From: Balneolaceae bacterium
Lineage (GTDB): Bacteria; Bacteroidota; Rhodothermia; Balneolales; Balneolaceae
Length of the DNA: 40,289 bases
Reading direction: 5' to 3'
NCBI GenBank assembly: GCA_003559375.1
Contig: PWLN01000216.1
Span: forward strand, 1 to 40,289
This document shows, in pieces, positions 9,901-18,299 of the stretch. A program made the position numbers and the translations under genes. How positions within the stretch are numbered: the stretch's first letter is position 1; every line of letters begins with the position of its first letter. The notes under the pieces were generated by a model. The model was given only the letters and a program-made list of their open reading frames with translations. It was not told where the DNA came from and ran no database searches.

Positions 9901-11191
9901 CTTCGAGCCCATGACGCATCAGCTCTATATAAAGATCATCGCCAAACAGATTATGCCACCATTTCAGGGCTTCTTCAGCTGCAGATTCTCCGCGATTCAG
10001 GATTAAGTCTGGCACTTCACCTAATATACCTCCCGTAGTTGTGATCAGGCCTTCCCGGTATTTTTCCACCAGATCCCGGTCAATGCGGGGAAATTTGTAG
10101 TAATATCCTTCTATAAAACCAAGCGAGCACATTTCGGCAAGGTTTTCATATCCCTGACGGTTTTTTACCAGAAAAACCTGATGATAACGTTTATCCTTAT
10201 GGTCGCGTGTAAATCGTTTCTGATGCCTGTCTTCCACAAAGTAGGCTTCCAGGCCAATAACAGGTTTGATTCCTGCCTCTTCTGCCGCCTTCACAAAATG
10301 AAAGGCCCCGAACATATTCCCAAGGTCGGTTAGTGCCACGGCTGGCATCCCATCTTCTTTGGCTTTTTTTACAAGGTCTTTAATATCCGATGCAGCCTGT
10401 AAAACCGAATATTTAGAATGATTATGCAGATGAACAAATGCTGAGTCGACCTTTGTGCTCCCGTTCTCGGATGGCAAATCGATCAGGACTGGTGACCGGC
10501 CTTCATCGCCGGAAACACCACGCCGTTGAAGTTCATCTACTTTGGGCATATAATTGCCGGCATCAATCAAGATAGATGCATTCCGGCTCATCTCACCCGC
10601 TTTAGCAGGCAGTTTCGGGTTTATCACTCCGATTCGTACAAGTTCGAGAAACGATCTTGATGTTGCATCAACATCAGCCGCCGCATTGTGTGCTTCCTCA
10701 AATCCAACCTGGAACAATTTTTCATGAAGTTCGCCAAGGGTGGGCCATTTATATTTACCTCTTCCGCCAGGCAAAGCGCAATATTCGGTTGATTCATCCT
10801 TCGTATCAATAGAAATTTTACATTCCAGCGGATTTTCCCTTCCCATTCGAAGGTATTCCGATCCCATGATATTCAGATCAAACTCCAGATTGTGGCCTAT
10901 TACAAACGTGCAATGATCCAGATCCAGGCTAAACGCGTCCATGATCTCGTAAAGCGGAATTCCCTCCTTGTGCGCTCGTTCCGTTGAGATGCCATGTATC
11001 TTTTCGGAATTGTAGGGTATGGTGAACCCATCGGGTTTTACAATATGGTTACCACTTGAGAGAAGCTTTCCTGTTTCGTCGTGAAGCTGCCAGGCAAGCT
11101 GAACACATCGTGGCCAGTTATCAAAATCCGTAAGAGGTGCTGCATAATTTTGTGGAAGGCCGGTAGTTTCTGTATCAAAAATGAGGTACAT
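6965..11191 (-). CDS. dnaE: DNA polymerase III alpha subunit with fused N-terminal DEDDh exonuclease
   Basis: This 1408-residue replicative polymerase carries an extra N-terminal domain. Residues 1-185 are a DEDDh 3'-5' exonuclease with DTETTGLP (Asp6, Glu8), GHNLEFD (Asp105) and HNAAADVD (His168, Asp173). A linker leads to a PHP domain from about residue 252 (HLHNHSKYS), then the polymerase core with GPGRGSAAGS (611-620) and the catalytic aspartates in PDIDIDFDDDGR (Asp655, Asp657). Helix-hairpin-helix and OB-fold regions follow (OB about 1237-1310). PHP metal ligands look degraded: DLG replaces DHG at 289-291, and the usual HY in the NDxHY motif is FY. Proofreading therefore probably comes from the fused exonuclease. 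The start is an ATG at 11189-11191. Confidence 0.96.
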   Translation of the reverse strand: MYLIFDTETTGLPQNYAAPLTDFDNWPRCVQLAWQLHDETGKLLSSGNHIVKPDGFTIPYNSEKIHGISTERAHKEGIPLYEIMDAFSLDLDHCTFVIGHNLEFDLNIMGSEYLRMGRENPLECKISIDTKDESTEYCALPGGRGKYKWPTLGELHEKLFQVGFEEAHNAAADVDATSRSFLELVRIGVINPKLPAKAGEMSRNASILIDAGNYMPKVDELQRRGVSGDEGRSPVLIDLPSENGSTKVDSAFVHLHNHSKYSVLQAASDIKDLVKKAKEDGMPAVALTDLGNMFGAFHFVKAAEEAGIKPVIGLEAYFVEDRHQKRFTRDHKDKRYHQVFLVKNRQGYENLAEMCSLGFIEGYYYKFPRIDRDLVEKYREGLITTTGGILGEVPDLILNRGESAAEEALKWWHNLFGDDLYIELMRHGLEEEERVNSVLLKFAKKYGIKTIATNNTFYLNKEDAKAHDALICIENNDLISTPIGKGRDRRFGFPNNEFYFKTQEEMKALFADLPEAISNTVELLEKIEPVKLKRDVILPNFELPEGFASEDQYLRHLTLEGAKEKYSTVSNEVIDRINHELAIIKKMGFAGYFLIVQDFIAAAKEMGVFVGPGRGSAAGSVVAYCTGITNIDPLEYDLLFERFLNPERVSMPDIDIDFDDDGRQRVIDYVVGKYGRDQVAHIITFGTMAARSSVRDVARVLDLPLADADRIAKLVPETIGISLDDAFREVKELSDLKGQDNRLEGQTLRMAETLEGSVRNTGIHAAGIIIAPDKLTKFIPIGTAKDAELYVTQFDGKVIEDAGMLKMDFLGLKTLSILKTAIQYVKINHGKEYVLDDIPLNDEPTFEMFQKGATVGIFQFESDGMRKYLKQLKPTSINDLIAMNALYRPGPMQFIPDYIRRKHGEEEVVYDHDDLRDILEPTYGIMIYQEQIMMVAQRMGGYTLGEADVLRRIMGKKQPELLPPEEEKFIRQAIDKGYDNDTAKKVFDKMAMFAGYGFNKSHSAAYSVVAYQTMYFKANYTAEYMAAVLSHNMNDIKKVSFFIEECYRIGIPVDPPNINSAEGRFIAKQGRVQYGMSAIKGVGSAAIEQIVAERNEKGTFRSIFDFSSRIDTRVCNKKTIESLAQAGAFDSLHQNRAQIFASIEDVLSYAQRKQEEERLNQVSLFGGVGAGGSILSEPKLRDCEPWTNIERLNKERELIGFYLSGHPLDKFRIDSSLFATHNLSEESLSGLNERDTLKVVGIITSVKRISDRKGRPMAFVQIEDLKGNIETLIFNDVFDRHQGLIATDTIVLLEGALSKKDGSPKIIANSLDRVENLREKYQKHLELKIKLKTGEISKQDLNQVASLFSIHKGETPVKFEIRSAFQKKPVKMNVRKFVVEPNNELLGGLHDILGKDAVKLTRSNQVVI

Positions 11192-11315
11192 GAAGCAGAT
11201 CTTGACTGAGTTTGGATTGCCGGTTGTGCAATGCCTGTAATATACTAACCGGAGCCTGAAAATGAGAAGATAATTTCAGGCAAATTTAACGGATCTGCCA
11301 GACTTTGGCTGGTTT

Positions 11316-12155
11316 TTAGTTCATATATGGATGGCAGCGCCTGCATAGGCTTGCAATATAAAATGCCCAACTCTGTTCAATGATGTCTCTCGAAACCGTA
11401 ACGTTCTCAGTGTGCCCGCCGCTTAGTTCAATCAAAAGTTTTGGCTGATCCAAAATATCATAAAACCCTTTTCCGTGATGAAACCGTGCAATCTCATCAT
11501 CCTTGCTGTGTAAAATCATCACCGGCAACTCCCGTATCACACCAAGAAACTGATCGGTAGGAAACTTGTATTTTGCGAGCCATGTGGGAACAAACGGGTA
11601 TATATCCCTGAACATCGCATGATAGTTCAGAAATGCCGAATCGAGAACAAGGCCTCTTACCTGAAACTTTGAAGCGGCATACGCGGCAACAGCACCACCA
11701 ACCGACCTGCCATACAATACCATGTTATCTTCATCATAACCTTTCACCCGGCTCAGTGTTTGAACAACAGCCTCAATATCATGATATAATCCCTCCTCAC
11801 TAAAGCTTCCGCTGCTTTCACCCACACCCCTGTGAAAATATAAAAACACAGATGCCCCGTTATTGATCAGTATTTCCGCCATATCCATCCCGGCACCAAT
11901 CCTGCCACTATTATCATAGGAATAAATTACAACCAGCTCAGCTCTGCTATTCGGAAAATAGATGCCTTGAAGAACCTCACCATCTGACGTTTCTATCTGA
12001 ATATTTTCTGTGGTCAGGCCATAATTATGCAAATTCATTTCTGGTTTCTCAGACGAATTTATAAATAACTTCTCCTGGCTGATAAAAATGAAAATCACTG
12101 CCGACAGGTACAAACCTGCAATAACCGCCAACAATATTGCCGCTAACCTCTTCAT
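11316..12155 (-). CDS. Membrane-anchored alpha/beta hydrolase (YfhR/BAAT-like)
   Basis: This 279-residue serine hydrolase has an N-terminal membrane segment (about residues 5-27), then an alpha/beta-hydrolase fold. The nucleophile elbow is GRSVGG (Ser151), the acid is probably Asp220 in HSKDDEI, and the base is His248 in SGGHTE. An oxyanion-type HRGVGES sequence is at 108-114. The substrate is unknown; the closest named groups are BEM46/YfhR-like proteins. I chose ATG 12155 because it overlaps the TGA of the upstream oxidoreductase (ATGA at 12152-12155); a GTG four codons further upstream (12167) is also open. Coupling to an apparently damaged gene is noteworthy, because this gene may rely on it for translation. 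Confidence 0.88.
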   Translation of the reverse strand: MKRLAAILLAVIAGLYLSAVIFIFISQEKLFINSSEKPEMNLHNYGLTTENIQIETSDGEVLQGIYFPNSRAELVVIYSYDNSGRIGAGMDMAEILINNGASVFLYFHRGVGESSGSFSEEGLYHDIEAVVQTLSRVKGYDEDNMVLYGRSVGGAVAAYAASKFQVRGLVLDSAFLNYHAMFRDIYPFVPTWLAKYKFPTDQFLGVIRELPVMILHSKDDEIARFHHGKGFYDILDQPKLLIELSGGHTENVTVSRDIIEQSWAFYIASLCRRCHPYMN

Positions 12156-12925
12156 AATTCTACCCACTCACCTCCTAACCGGGCAGATTTAAAAATCCCT
12201 TCCACAATCCTGATATCGGCCAATCCATCCTCACCGGGTACTACAGGTGGTTTATTCTCTTTTATTGCAAGCGCATCATTATCCATCTGCCGGGCCTGGT
12301 GGTGGGTTGGATCTACAGAAAGTTCAATACCGTCACTGGTTTCTCCCCGCACACCGCGGAATGACTGAAACGGACTCAGCCTGTACCATCCCTCGGTGCA
12401 GTCAATATGCAGATAATCCATATTTTTTCCGAAACTGCACTCACATGTAGCAATGATGCCGCCAGGAAATTCAAGTTTAAAATCGGTGTGCTCATCCACT
12501 TCAGGAAACATTTCCGTTCGATCTGTCCGCTGAATAGCACTCACTGCCACCGGCTCCAGTCCTGTGGAATATTCCGCATGTAAATGATTGGGCAGAACAA
12601 TATAAACGATATCGATATCCGGATTGTCCGCCATGGTGTGCATGTTTTCATAATCATACACATTTTGGTCTGGTATACCATAGCTCTCCTGCCATACAGG
12701 AATTTTTTCTGGTGTGCCTGTCACGATACCCCGTAACTCACAATGTTGGGTTTCAAGAAGCCCGGGGGCAACCCAGTTTGTACTATAATTGCCCAAACCA
12801 ACCAGAGCCACACCCAGCCTTGATTTCTTTTTGGGCAGTATCACAGAGGGAAAGCCAAATGATGAAACCGCTAATGCTGATCCCGTTTTCAACAGAAAAT
12901 TTCTTCTTGTAAGTTGTTTTGACAT
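12152..12925 (-). pseudogene. Gfo/Idh/MocA oxidoreductase with large in-frame internal deletion
   Basis: The 257-residue frame begins with a Tat-type signal (TRRNFLLKTGSALAVSS), then a Rossmann start VALVGLGNYS and the motif VYIVLPNHLHAEYS. In the family this should be followed by about 100-120 residues holding the EKP motif and the catalytic domain entry. Here the sequence jumps at about residue 120 directly to TGLEPVAVSAIQRTDRTEMF, which belongs to the C-terminal half, and then continues normally to GEWVEL. Usual length is about 360-380. The frame is intact on both sides, so this looks like a clean in-frame deletion. The product probably cannot bind substrate or catalyse. It is coupled by ATGA to the hydrolase gene downstream. 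Confidence 0.8.
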
Positions 12926-13109
12926 GAGTTTACCCTATAATGATTGATCCCATTTCTTTCAATATGCACAATGCAGATGAATTTCTTCGAAATAATTTTC
13001 AGATGGTTTATCATTCAGCAACTTCGATAAAGTTTCCTGCCTGTTATCACCTTAAATCGAGATCTTTTCAAGATCAAAATATGTCAAAACATTTGTTCTG
13101 GCTCACCAC

Positions 13110-15692
13110 CTAATCTCCATATTTGTACTCCCACCATTCGGGTTGGTCCTTTAGATATTTATCAAACCAGGAAAGGATACTTTCTTTCCAGAGTTTGTAT
13201 TTGTTATAGTCGAGTATGTGATGATCCTGATTATCCACAGCGATAAAAGCCGTTTCCTTTCCCAGCAGCTTCAGGGCTGTATACATTTGCAAGCTCTCCC
13301 CGGCCGGTACATTGGTATCATCCATACCGGTGAGGAACAATAATGGAGTGCGAACCTGATCCGCTGAATAAAGAGGGCTTTGTCCTACATAGATATCCTC
13401 CCGGTTCCAGGGAAAGGAATATGCTGTGGCTATTGCACTGTACTGAAATCCCCAGAAGCCTTCACCCCAATAACTTGCAATATTGCTGATTCCGGCATGG
13501 CTTACACCTGCTGCAAATATATCTGTCCTTGTCATCAGCAGCATAGTCATAAACCCACCGTATGAGGCGCCGATGGCGCCTACCCGTTCCCGGTCTGCAT
13601 ACGGATGTGCGTCAAGAAACTGGTTCACCCCTTCGATGATTTCATCAGCAACAATGATACCCCAGTCATTAACATGCAGTGCCGAAAACTCCTGGCCGTA
13701 CCCAGTGGCGCCGCTTGGTTGCATCACATAGACCATGTAACCTTTCGCAGCATATAACTCCTTTGGATACCTCCCGCCAAATGCGCGGTTAACCGGCACG
13801 GTTCCACCATAATAATAAGCTATGACAGGATAAGTATTCTCCGGATCAAAATCGGGAGGATAGTAAACAAATCCGTCAATATTTCTTCCGGCACTTGTCG
13901 TAAAAGCCCAGCTTTTGTCATCGCCAAAAACTACATGTCTGAAATAATCTGAACCGGGATTCCGGAGTTGAACCGTGCGATCCCTTCTCAAATCCAGTGT
14001 ATATGCCTGTACCGGCCGGGAAATTCCGGTACCGCTGTAAACCACTGTATTCCCGTTTCTTGAAATTGCCAGTTGCTGCACTACTTCGGTTTCAGTGTTC
14101 ACTTTACTGAACCTCTGCTGCCTTACATCATATCTGTACAGGTTGCTGTAAGACCGGTCTGTTGTGATCAGATAAATTGTATTTGAATCACCGCCCCAAA
14201 GCGCCTGGTCGATTGCAGGGTCAAAATCGAGTGATATTGGTGTCACCACGTTTGATGCAATATCATAAAGATAAGCCTGTGTATCATAGTCGTTTGCTAC
14301 CATGCCATCTGGCACATTGGTTCCAATCGCTCCAAACATGGAGGGTCCGCCTGTAAATAAAATCGTTCTTCCGTCAGGTGAAAATCGTCCGCTTCCACCA
14401 AATGGAACCGTAAAAAGTGAATCCGTTGTCATCGTTTGGATGTCCAGGAGTTGATACTCGGTAACCGTATATGGCCTTATAGAATAATCGATGTGGGAAC
14501 GCGAATAGAGCAGCTTGTTTCCGTCCGGGCTGATATCATGCAGTGACGTTGTCAGAAGGCCTGCCGTCAAACGCCGTGTGGTTCCTTCAGGGACATTGAG
14601 TTTGAATAGAAAGCTTCGGGTAAAATGCCAGGGGCGCCTCTCCTCCAGGTCGTTCAGCAGCCTTACTCCCGAATCATCAGAATCAGGCCTTTCCGAAACC
14701 GTATAGATGATAAAAGACCCATCGGGCGCCCAACGGTACGTTCCAAAATCGGACACATCTTTCAGAAGCCTGTCTTGAGAACCGGTTTCCAAATCAGCCA
14801 GCCAGAGTGTTGTTTTCCCGTCAACGGATTCGGTATAGGTAAACTTCCTGCCTTCCGGCACCCATTGTAAACTGCCGAAATCCTTTCCACCCTTATATTC
14901 TCTATGGAGATTTCCGGTGGCTGTTTCACGGATTTCAAGCCAGGAATCGCCCTCACCATCGGGCGGAGACGGAAAATTGATTCTCATTGAAGCAAGGCTC
15001 CCGTCAGAGGAAATGCCAAGGCTTCCAAGCTGTGGCTGGTTTGAGAGAGTTTCGAGGTCCAGAAAACGCAATGGATTCAGAGATTGGGTAAATTCAGCAT
15101 CTGCATTTGAAGAGATTGTTCCGGAGATAGTCCAGGCTGCATCATTCTCAGGATTATATACTGACCGCACCAATATTAGGTGTTTACCCTGAGTGAGCAC
15201 AAGTTTTTCAGTATGATTACCCGCTTCATTATCAGCGTTTTCACTGCCAGCTTTCAGCCCTCTCTGCGTTCCATTCACATAAACTGCAAAAGGATGATGG
15301 CTTTGAATAGTTAGGGTGGCTTCTGAAAAACGGCCACTATCCATGTAGAAAGCAGACCATACAATGGCAGGGTTATCAATATCTGCAGGTATGAATTCGA
15401 GAATATCATTATCCCGGGATGCCCATGTTAATTGTCGGGATGCGGACCATTGAACAGTTTTGCCATTCTCAGGCATCCAATGGGTAATATCCAGTGGATC
15501 ATGATGGAGCAGATCGTTAATTGTAAATGTTTCATTTTTAATATTTCGCACGTCATGATAAACCGGCAGCTCGATTTCAACGGGACCAAGCAACAGCCAG
15601 CTGTCAATTTGAATTTCATGTTCCTGTGCAAAAACAGACGCAGTTAAAAAAAATATCAGAGTTAAAAAAAGTGAACAAAACTTATTTTTCAT
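13110..15692 (-). CDS. Secreted S9-family peptidase (prolyl oligopeptidase-like)
   Basis: This 860-residue protein has a signal peptide (MKNKFCSLFLTLIFFLTASVFAQ) and is probably periplasmic. Residues about 200-600 form a WD40/TolB-like beta-propeller with repeated SPDG-type turns (ISPDGNKLLY, FSPDGRTILF). The C-terminal alpha/beta-hydrolase domain carries the nucleophile in GASYGG (Ser710), the acid in MDDTNVP (about Asp792) and the histidine in DHHI (824-825). This is the acylaminoacyl/dipeptidyl peptidase arrangement of family S9. An N-terminal region of about 180 residues precedes the propeller and has jelly-roll-like sequence (FAVYVNGTQRGL). It is divergent from the binding lipoprotein at 15887 across a 194-bp gap. 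The peptide specificity is not predictable. Confidence 0.93.
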   Translation of the reverse strand: MKNKFCSLFLTLIFFLTASVFAQEHEIQIDSWLLLGPVEIELPVYHDVRNIKNETFTINDLLHHDPLDITHWMPENGKTVQWSASRQLTWASRDNDILEFIPADIDNPAIVWSAFYMDSGRFSEATLTIQSHHPFAVYVNGTQRGLKAGSENADNEAGNHTEKLVLTQGKHLILVRSVYNPENDAAWTISGTISSNADAEFTQSLNPLRFLDLETLSNQPQLGSLGISSDGSLASMRINFPSPPDGEGDSWLEIRETATGNLHREYKGGKDFGSLQWVPEGRKFTYTESVDGKTTLWLADLETGSQDRLLKDVSDFGTYRWAPDGSFIIYTVSERPDSDDSGVRLLNDLEERRPWHFTRSFLFKLNVPEGTTRRLTAGLLTTSLHDISPDGNKLLYSRSHIDYSIRPYTVTEYQLLDIQTMTTDSLFTVPFGGSGRFSPDGRTILFTGGPSMFGAIGTNVPDGMVANDYDTQAYLYDIASNVVTPISLDFDPAIDQALWGGDSNTIYLITTDRSYSNLYRYDVRQQRFSKVNTETEVVQQLAISRNGNTVVYSGTGISRPVQAYTLDLRRDRTVQLRNPGSDYFRHVVFGDDKSWAFTTSAGRNIDGFVYYPPDFDPENTYPVIAYYYGGTVPVNRAFGGRYPKELYAAKGYMVYVMQPSGATGYGQEFSALHVNDWGIIVADEIIEGVNQFLDAHPYADRERVGAIGASYGGFMTMLLMTRTDIFAAGVSHAGISNIASYWGEGFWGFQYSAIATAYSFPWNREDIYVGQSPLYSADQVRTPLLFLTGMDDTNVPAGESLQMYTALKLLGKETAFIAVDNQDHHILDYNKYKLWKESILSWFDKYLKDQPEWWEYKYGD

Positions 15693-15886
15693 GCCTGACC
15701 TGATTGAATATTTTGGTACTTATTAATTAGACTAAGACAACAAAATAAGAAAGCCTTACTTTTCGTGATATGAATTTTGGAAAGATTTACAAAGTTACCG
15801 GATCTCAAAATTATGTATTTTGAACCTATCCGGGCTTAAACCTTTGTAATAACAGTTCCAAATTTTTAATACATCATTGTAATCTT

Positions 15887-17059
15887 ATGAAGCCAAATTC
15901 CAATCTGTTCATTCTATTTATATCGGCGGTTTTTTTAACTTTCTGTACTTCAGAGCCAGAATCCCCTGTTATTATCGGGGCTACAATGTCGCAGACGGGT
16001 GCACTTTCAACGCAGGGAATTGCTGCTATGAACGGTTATTTGCTCTGTGAGAGACATATCAATGAAAGTGGCGGATTGCTTGGCCGGCAAATCAATTTTA
16101 TCATTTATGATGATGAATCAAGCCCGGATAGAGTCATTCAATTGTATGAGCAATTGATTATTGATGATGCTGTGGATGCCATAATGGGGCCGTACGGTTC
16201 AACTCTCACCGAGGCTGTTGCACCGGTTACAGAAAGCCATCAAATGGTTCATATTTCTCCATTGGCAGCAACCACATCAATCTGGGAACAGGGCCGCAGA
16301 TATCTCTTTATGGTACTGCCCCCGGCTGAATTATTTTTGGCCGGTTTAATTGAAATGGCTGACGATAAAGGACTCGAAAGGGTTGGCATCATTCAGCAGA
16401 ATGCCCTGTTCCCCAGGGCAGCAGGTGATGGTGCGGCTGAGCTCATTCTTGAAAAAGGGTTAACACTCACCTTCCATGAAACCTATCCCACGGGCATTGA
16501 GGATTTCACACAGTATCTCGATATGATTATCCATACAAATACACAGGTTGTTGGCATGGCTGCCTCCGCGCTGGATGATTTCATAACATTTGTGAGGCAG
16601 ATGAAAGAATATGATGTAAATGTGCAGATGTTTGGCACATCCGGTGCGGTTGCGCAGTTTGGCGATGCCCTTGGTGAAGATGCTGAATATATCTACGGCC
16701 TTTCTGCATGGGAACCGGCCCTGCCTAACCCGGGAATTGACCGGTTCATTGATGATTATGAATCAAGTTTTGGGATGGCACCAAGCTTCCATGCAGCCGG
16801 TGCGTACGGAAGCTGTATGATCTTTGCTGAAGCTGCAGAAAAAGCCGGAAGCCTTGATTCAGAAGAAATCCGTGAAGTGCTGCTGAACCTTGAAACACAA
16901 ACCATTTTTGGGAATTATGCTGTGGATGAACGAGGCTATCAAATTGCAAACTCCGGTTTATTTATTCAATGGCAGGACGGAAAGAAGGTGATTGTTTGGC
17001 CAGATGATGTAGCTGAAGCCCAACCGAGATTTCCAACTCCTTCCTGGGGAGAGAGATAA
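15887..17059 (+). CDS. ABC-type amino-acid substrate-binding lipoprotein (Peripla_BP_6)
   Basis: This 390-residue protein belongs to the Leu/Ile/Val (HAAT) binding protein family. It starts with a lipoprotein-like signal ending at Cys20 (AVFLTFC), and then the family start VIIGATMSQTGALSTQGIAAMNGY. The two-lobed fold is indicated by LLGRQINFIIYDDESSPD and by the second lobe VGIIQQNALFPRAAGDG. No permease or ATPase genes of a LivHMGF-type transporter are found beside it, so it may serve a transporter encoded elsewhere or act as a sensor domain partner. It is divergent from the S9 peptidase, and the two could share regulation if peptide products are the ligand; that is speculation. Confidence 0.88.
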   Translation: MKPNSNLFILFISAVFLTFCTSEPESPVIIGATMSQTGALSTQGIAAMNGYLLCERHINESGGLLGRQINFIIYDDESSPDRVIQLYEQLIIDDAVDAIMGPYGSTLTEAVAPVTESHQMVHISPLAATTSIWEQGRRYLFMVLPPAELFLAGLIEMADDKGLERVGIIQQNALFPRAAGDGAAELILEKGLTLTFHETYPTGIEDFTQYLDMIIHTNTQVVGMAASALDDFITFVRQMKEYDVNVQMFGTSGAVAQFGDALGEDAEYIYGLSAWEPALPNPGIDRFIDDYESSFGMAPSFHAAGAYGSCMIFAEAAEKAGSLDSEEIREVLLNLETQTIFGNYAVDERGYQIANSGLFIQWQDGKKVIVWPDDVAEAQPRFPTPSWGER

Positions 17060-17363
17060 TTCCAGAAATTTGATTCTGTTATTGTATTATTGAATTCGGT
17101 TGATACCGGGTTAGTGGAGTGCGGAGTGGGGAGTGTTGAATTTTGAGTTTTGAGTTTTTAGTTGTGAGTTACAAATCTATCTGCTGGTTTGTATTAAATT
17201 GATAAAGTAACAAGCGGCAGGAATACCAGGTAAGGCTGCAAACCCAATGAGTTGGAGCCGTGGCTGTCGCTGTCGCCATGGCCACTTTTCACCCCGACAT
17301 GTTTGTCGGGACTTTCTACTCCGCTCCAGTTTTTTTACCCACCGAAGCTTCTGCGCAGGTGGG
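17060..17363. repeat. Repeat-like intergenic debris between convergent genes
   Basis: This gap of about 300 bp has no gene. It contains a G/T-rich degenerate tract of GAGTTTTGAGTTTTTAG type at about 17113-17170. It then holds a CGCTGTCGCCATGG segment, a perfect 7-bp inverted repeat CCCGACA/TGTCGGG with loop TGTT (17293-17310), and a 6-bp inverted repeat CCCACC/GGTGGG (17338-17363) touching the stop of the formate channel gene. The order resembles the sequence at 21815-21960, which also lies between convergent genes. This looks like a dispersed intergenic repeat family, but I cannot count copies outside the window. Confidence 0.55.
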
Positions 17364-18236
17364 TCACTTTTCACTTTTATCAAATCTTGTCTCACGGATA
17401 AAAACGAAGTAATATATTAGAGCTATCAAAATTCCTCCTCCAATAATATTCCCGATTGAAACAAAGAAAAGATTACTTGTAACTGCCCAGAAAGTGACCT
17501 CTGACGGCAGTTCAAGATCTACGGAATCGGTTTCTGTTACCAGCGCCAGAATAAACTGGAACATATTACCTGTACTGTGTTGAAAGTTCATCGCTGGTAC
17601 AGCTGCTACCGGTAAAAAAAGAGCTATAAATTTGTCTGTAAGGGAACGGCCCGCCATGGCAAGCCATAATCCGGAGCAGATCATCAGATTCCCAAAAATA
17701 CCGATAATTGTTGTTTGCAGGGGATTAAATGAAAGCTTGGCGGCAGAAATAGTTTTTGCAACATCCACAATTGCATGATCAAAAATGTGAACCAAGCCGG
17801 AAAAGTAAAAAAGAACAACAATAAGAGCTGCCCCAAGCAAATTGGATAAAAGTACAATGGACCAGTTGATGGTTATCTCAACCAACCTGATTTGTCCGGA
17901 AGCCCATGCCATTGCCGACAAATTGTTTGTAGTAAAAATCTCTGCTCCTGCTATAAAAGCTATGATATAGCCCATTGCATAAAACAAAGGCGCTATAATT
18001 GCAGATATACTGGGTTCAATGTAAGGATGTGCATAAGTATACAGTTCATATAAAGCGCCAAGTGATATAAACCCGCCCCCCATCAGGCCAAGTGTCATGG
18101 TTTTGTAAAAAGGATATTTAGTTTTTTTAACCCCAATTCGAAGAACCTGTTCGGCAATCTGGGTAGGTTCGTATGCATCAATTCCGTACCCCTTGCTTGG
18201 TAGTGAATCAGAGTTTAGATCGTTTTCCTGGGACAT
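17364..18236 (-). CDS. Formate/nitrite transporter family channel
   Basis: This 290-residue membrane protein is of the FNT (FocA/NirC) family, pentameric channels for formate, nitrite or hydrosulfide. Six hydrophobic segments can be seen. Family signatures are GAEIFTTNNLSAMA after the second/third helix and FQHSTGNMFQF with the central histidine. An N-terminal tail of about 40 residues precedes the first helix. The substrate cannot be assigned: no pyruvate-formate lyase, nitrite reductase or formate dehydrogenase gene is nearby. The last codons (KSEK and TGA) are formed by an AGTGAAAAGTGA sequence that looks like part of the adjoining repeat, so the C-terminal tail may have been reshaped by it. 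Confidence 0.92.
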   Translation of the reverse strand: MSQENDLNSDSLPSKGYGIDAYEPTQIAEQVLRIGVKKTKYPFYKTMTLGLMGGGFISLGALYELYTYAHPYIEPSISAIIAPLFYAMGYIIAFIAGAEIFTTNNLSAMAWASGQIRLVEITINWSIVLLSNLLGAALIVVLFYFSGLVHIFDHAIVDVAKTISAAKLSFNPLQTTIIGIFGNLMICSGLWLAMAGRSLTDKFIALFLPVAAVPAMNFQHSTGNMFQFILALVTETDSVDLELPSEVTFWAVTSNLFFVSIGNIIGGGILIALIYYFVFIRETRFDKSEK

Positions 18237-18299
18237 TCAGTATTTTTAAACTGTAATTATGGTTCCTGATATATGAAATTTTATTCAGTGTTTTACAAT

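Noticed and set aside
13047-13070. Inverted repeat GATCTT/AAGATC between the S9 peptidase and the damaged oxidoreductase
   Set aside because: Short stem, no T-tract in either direction; A/T-rich chance likely.
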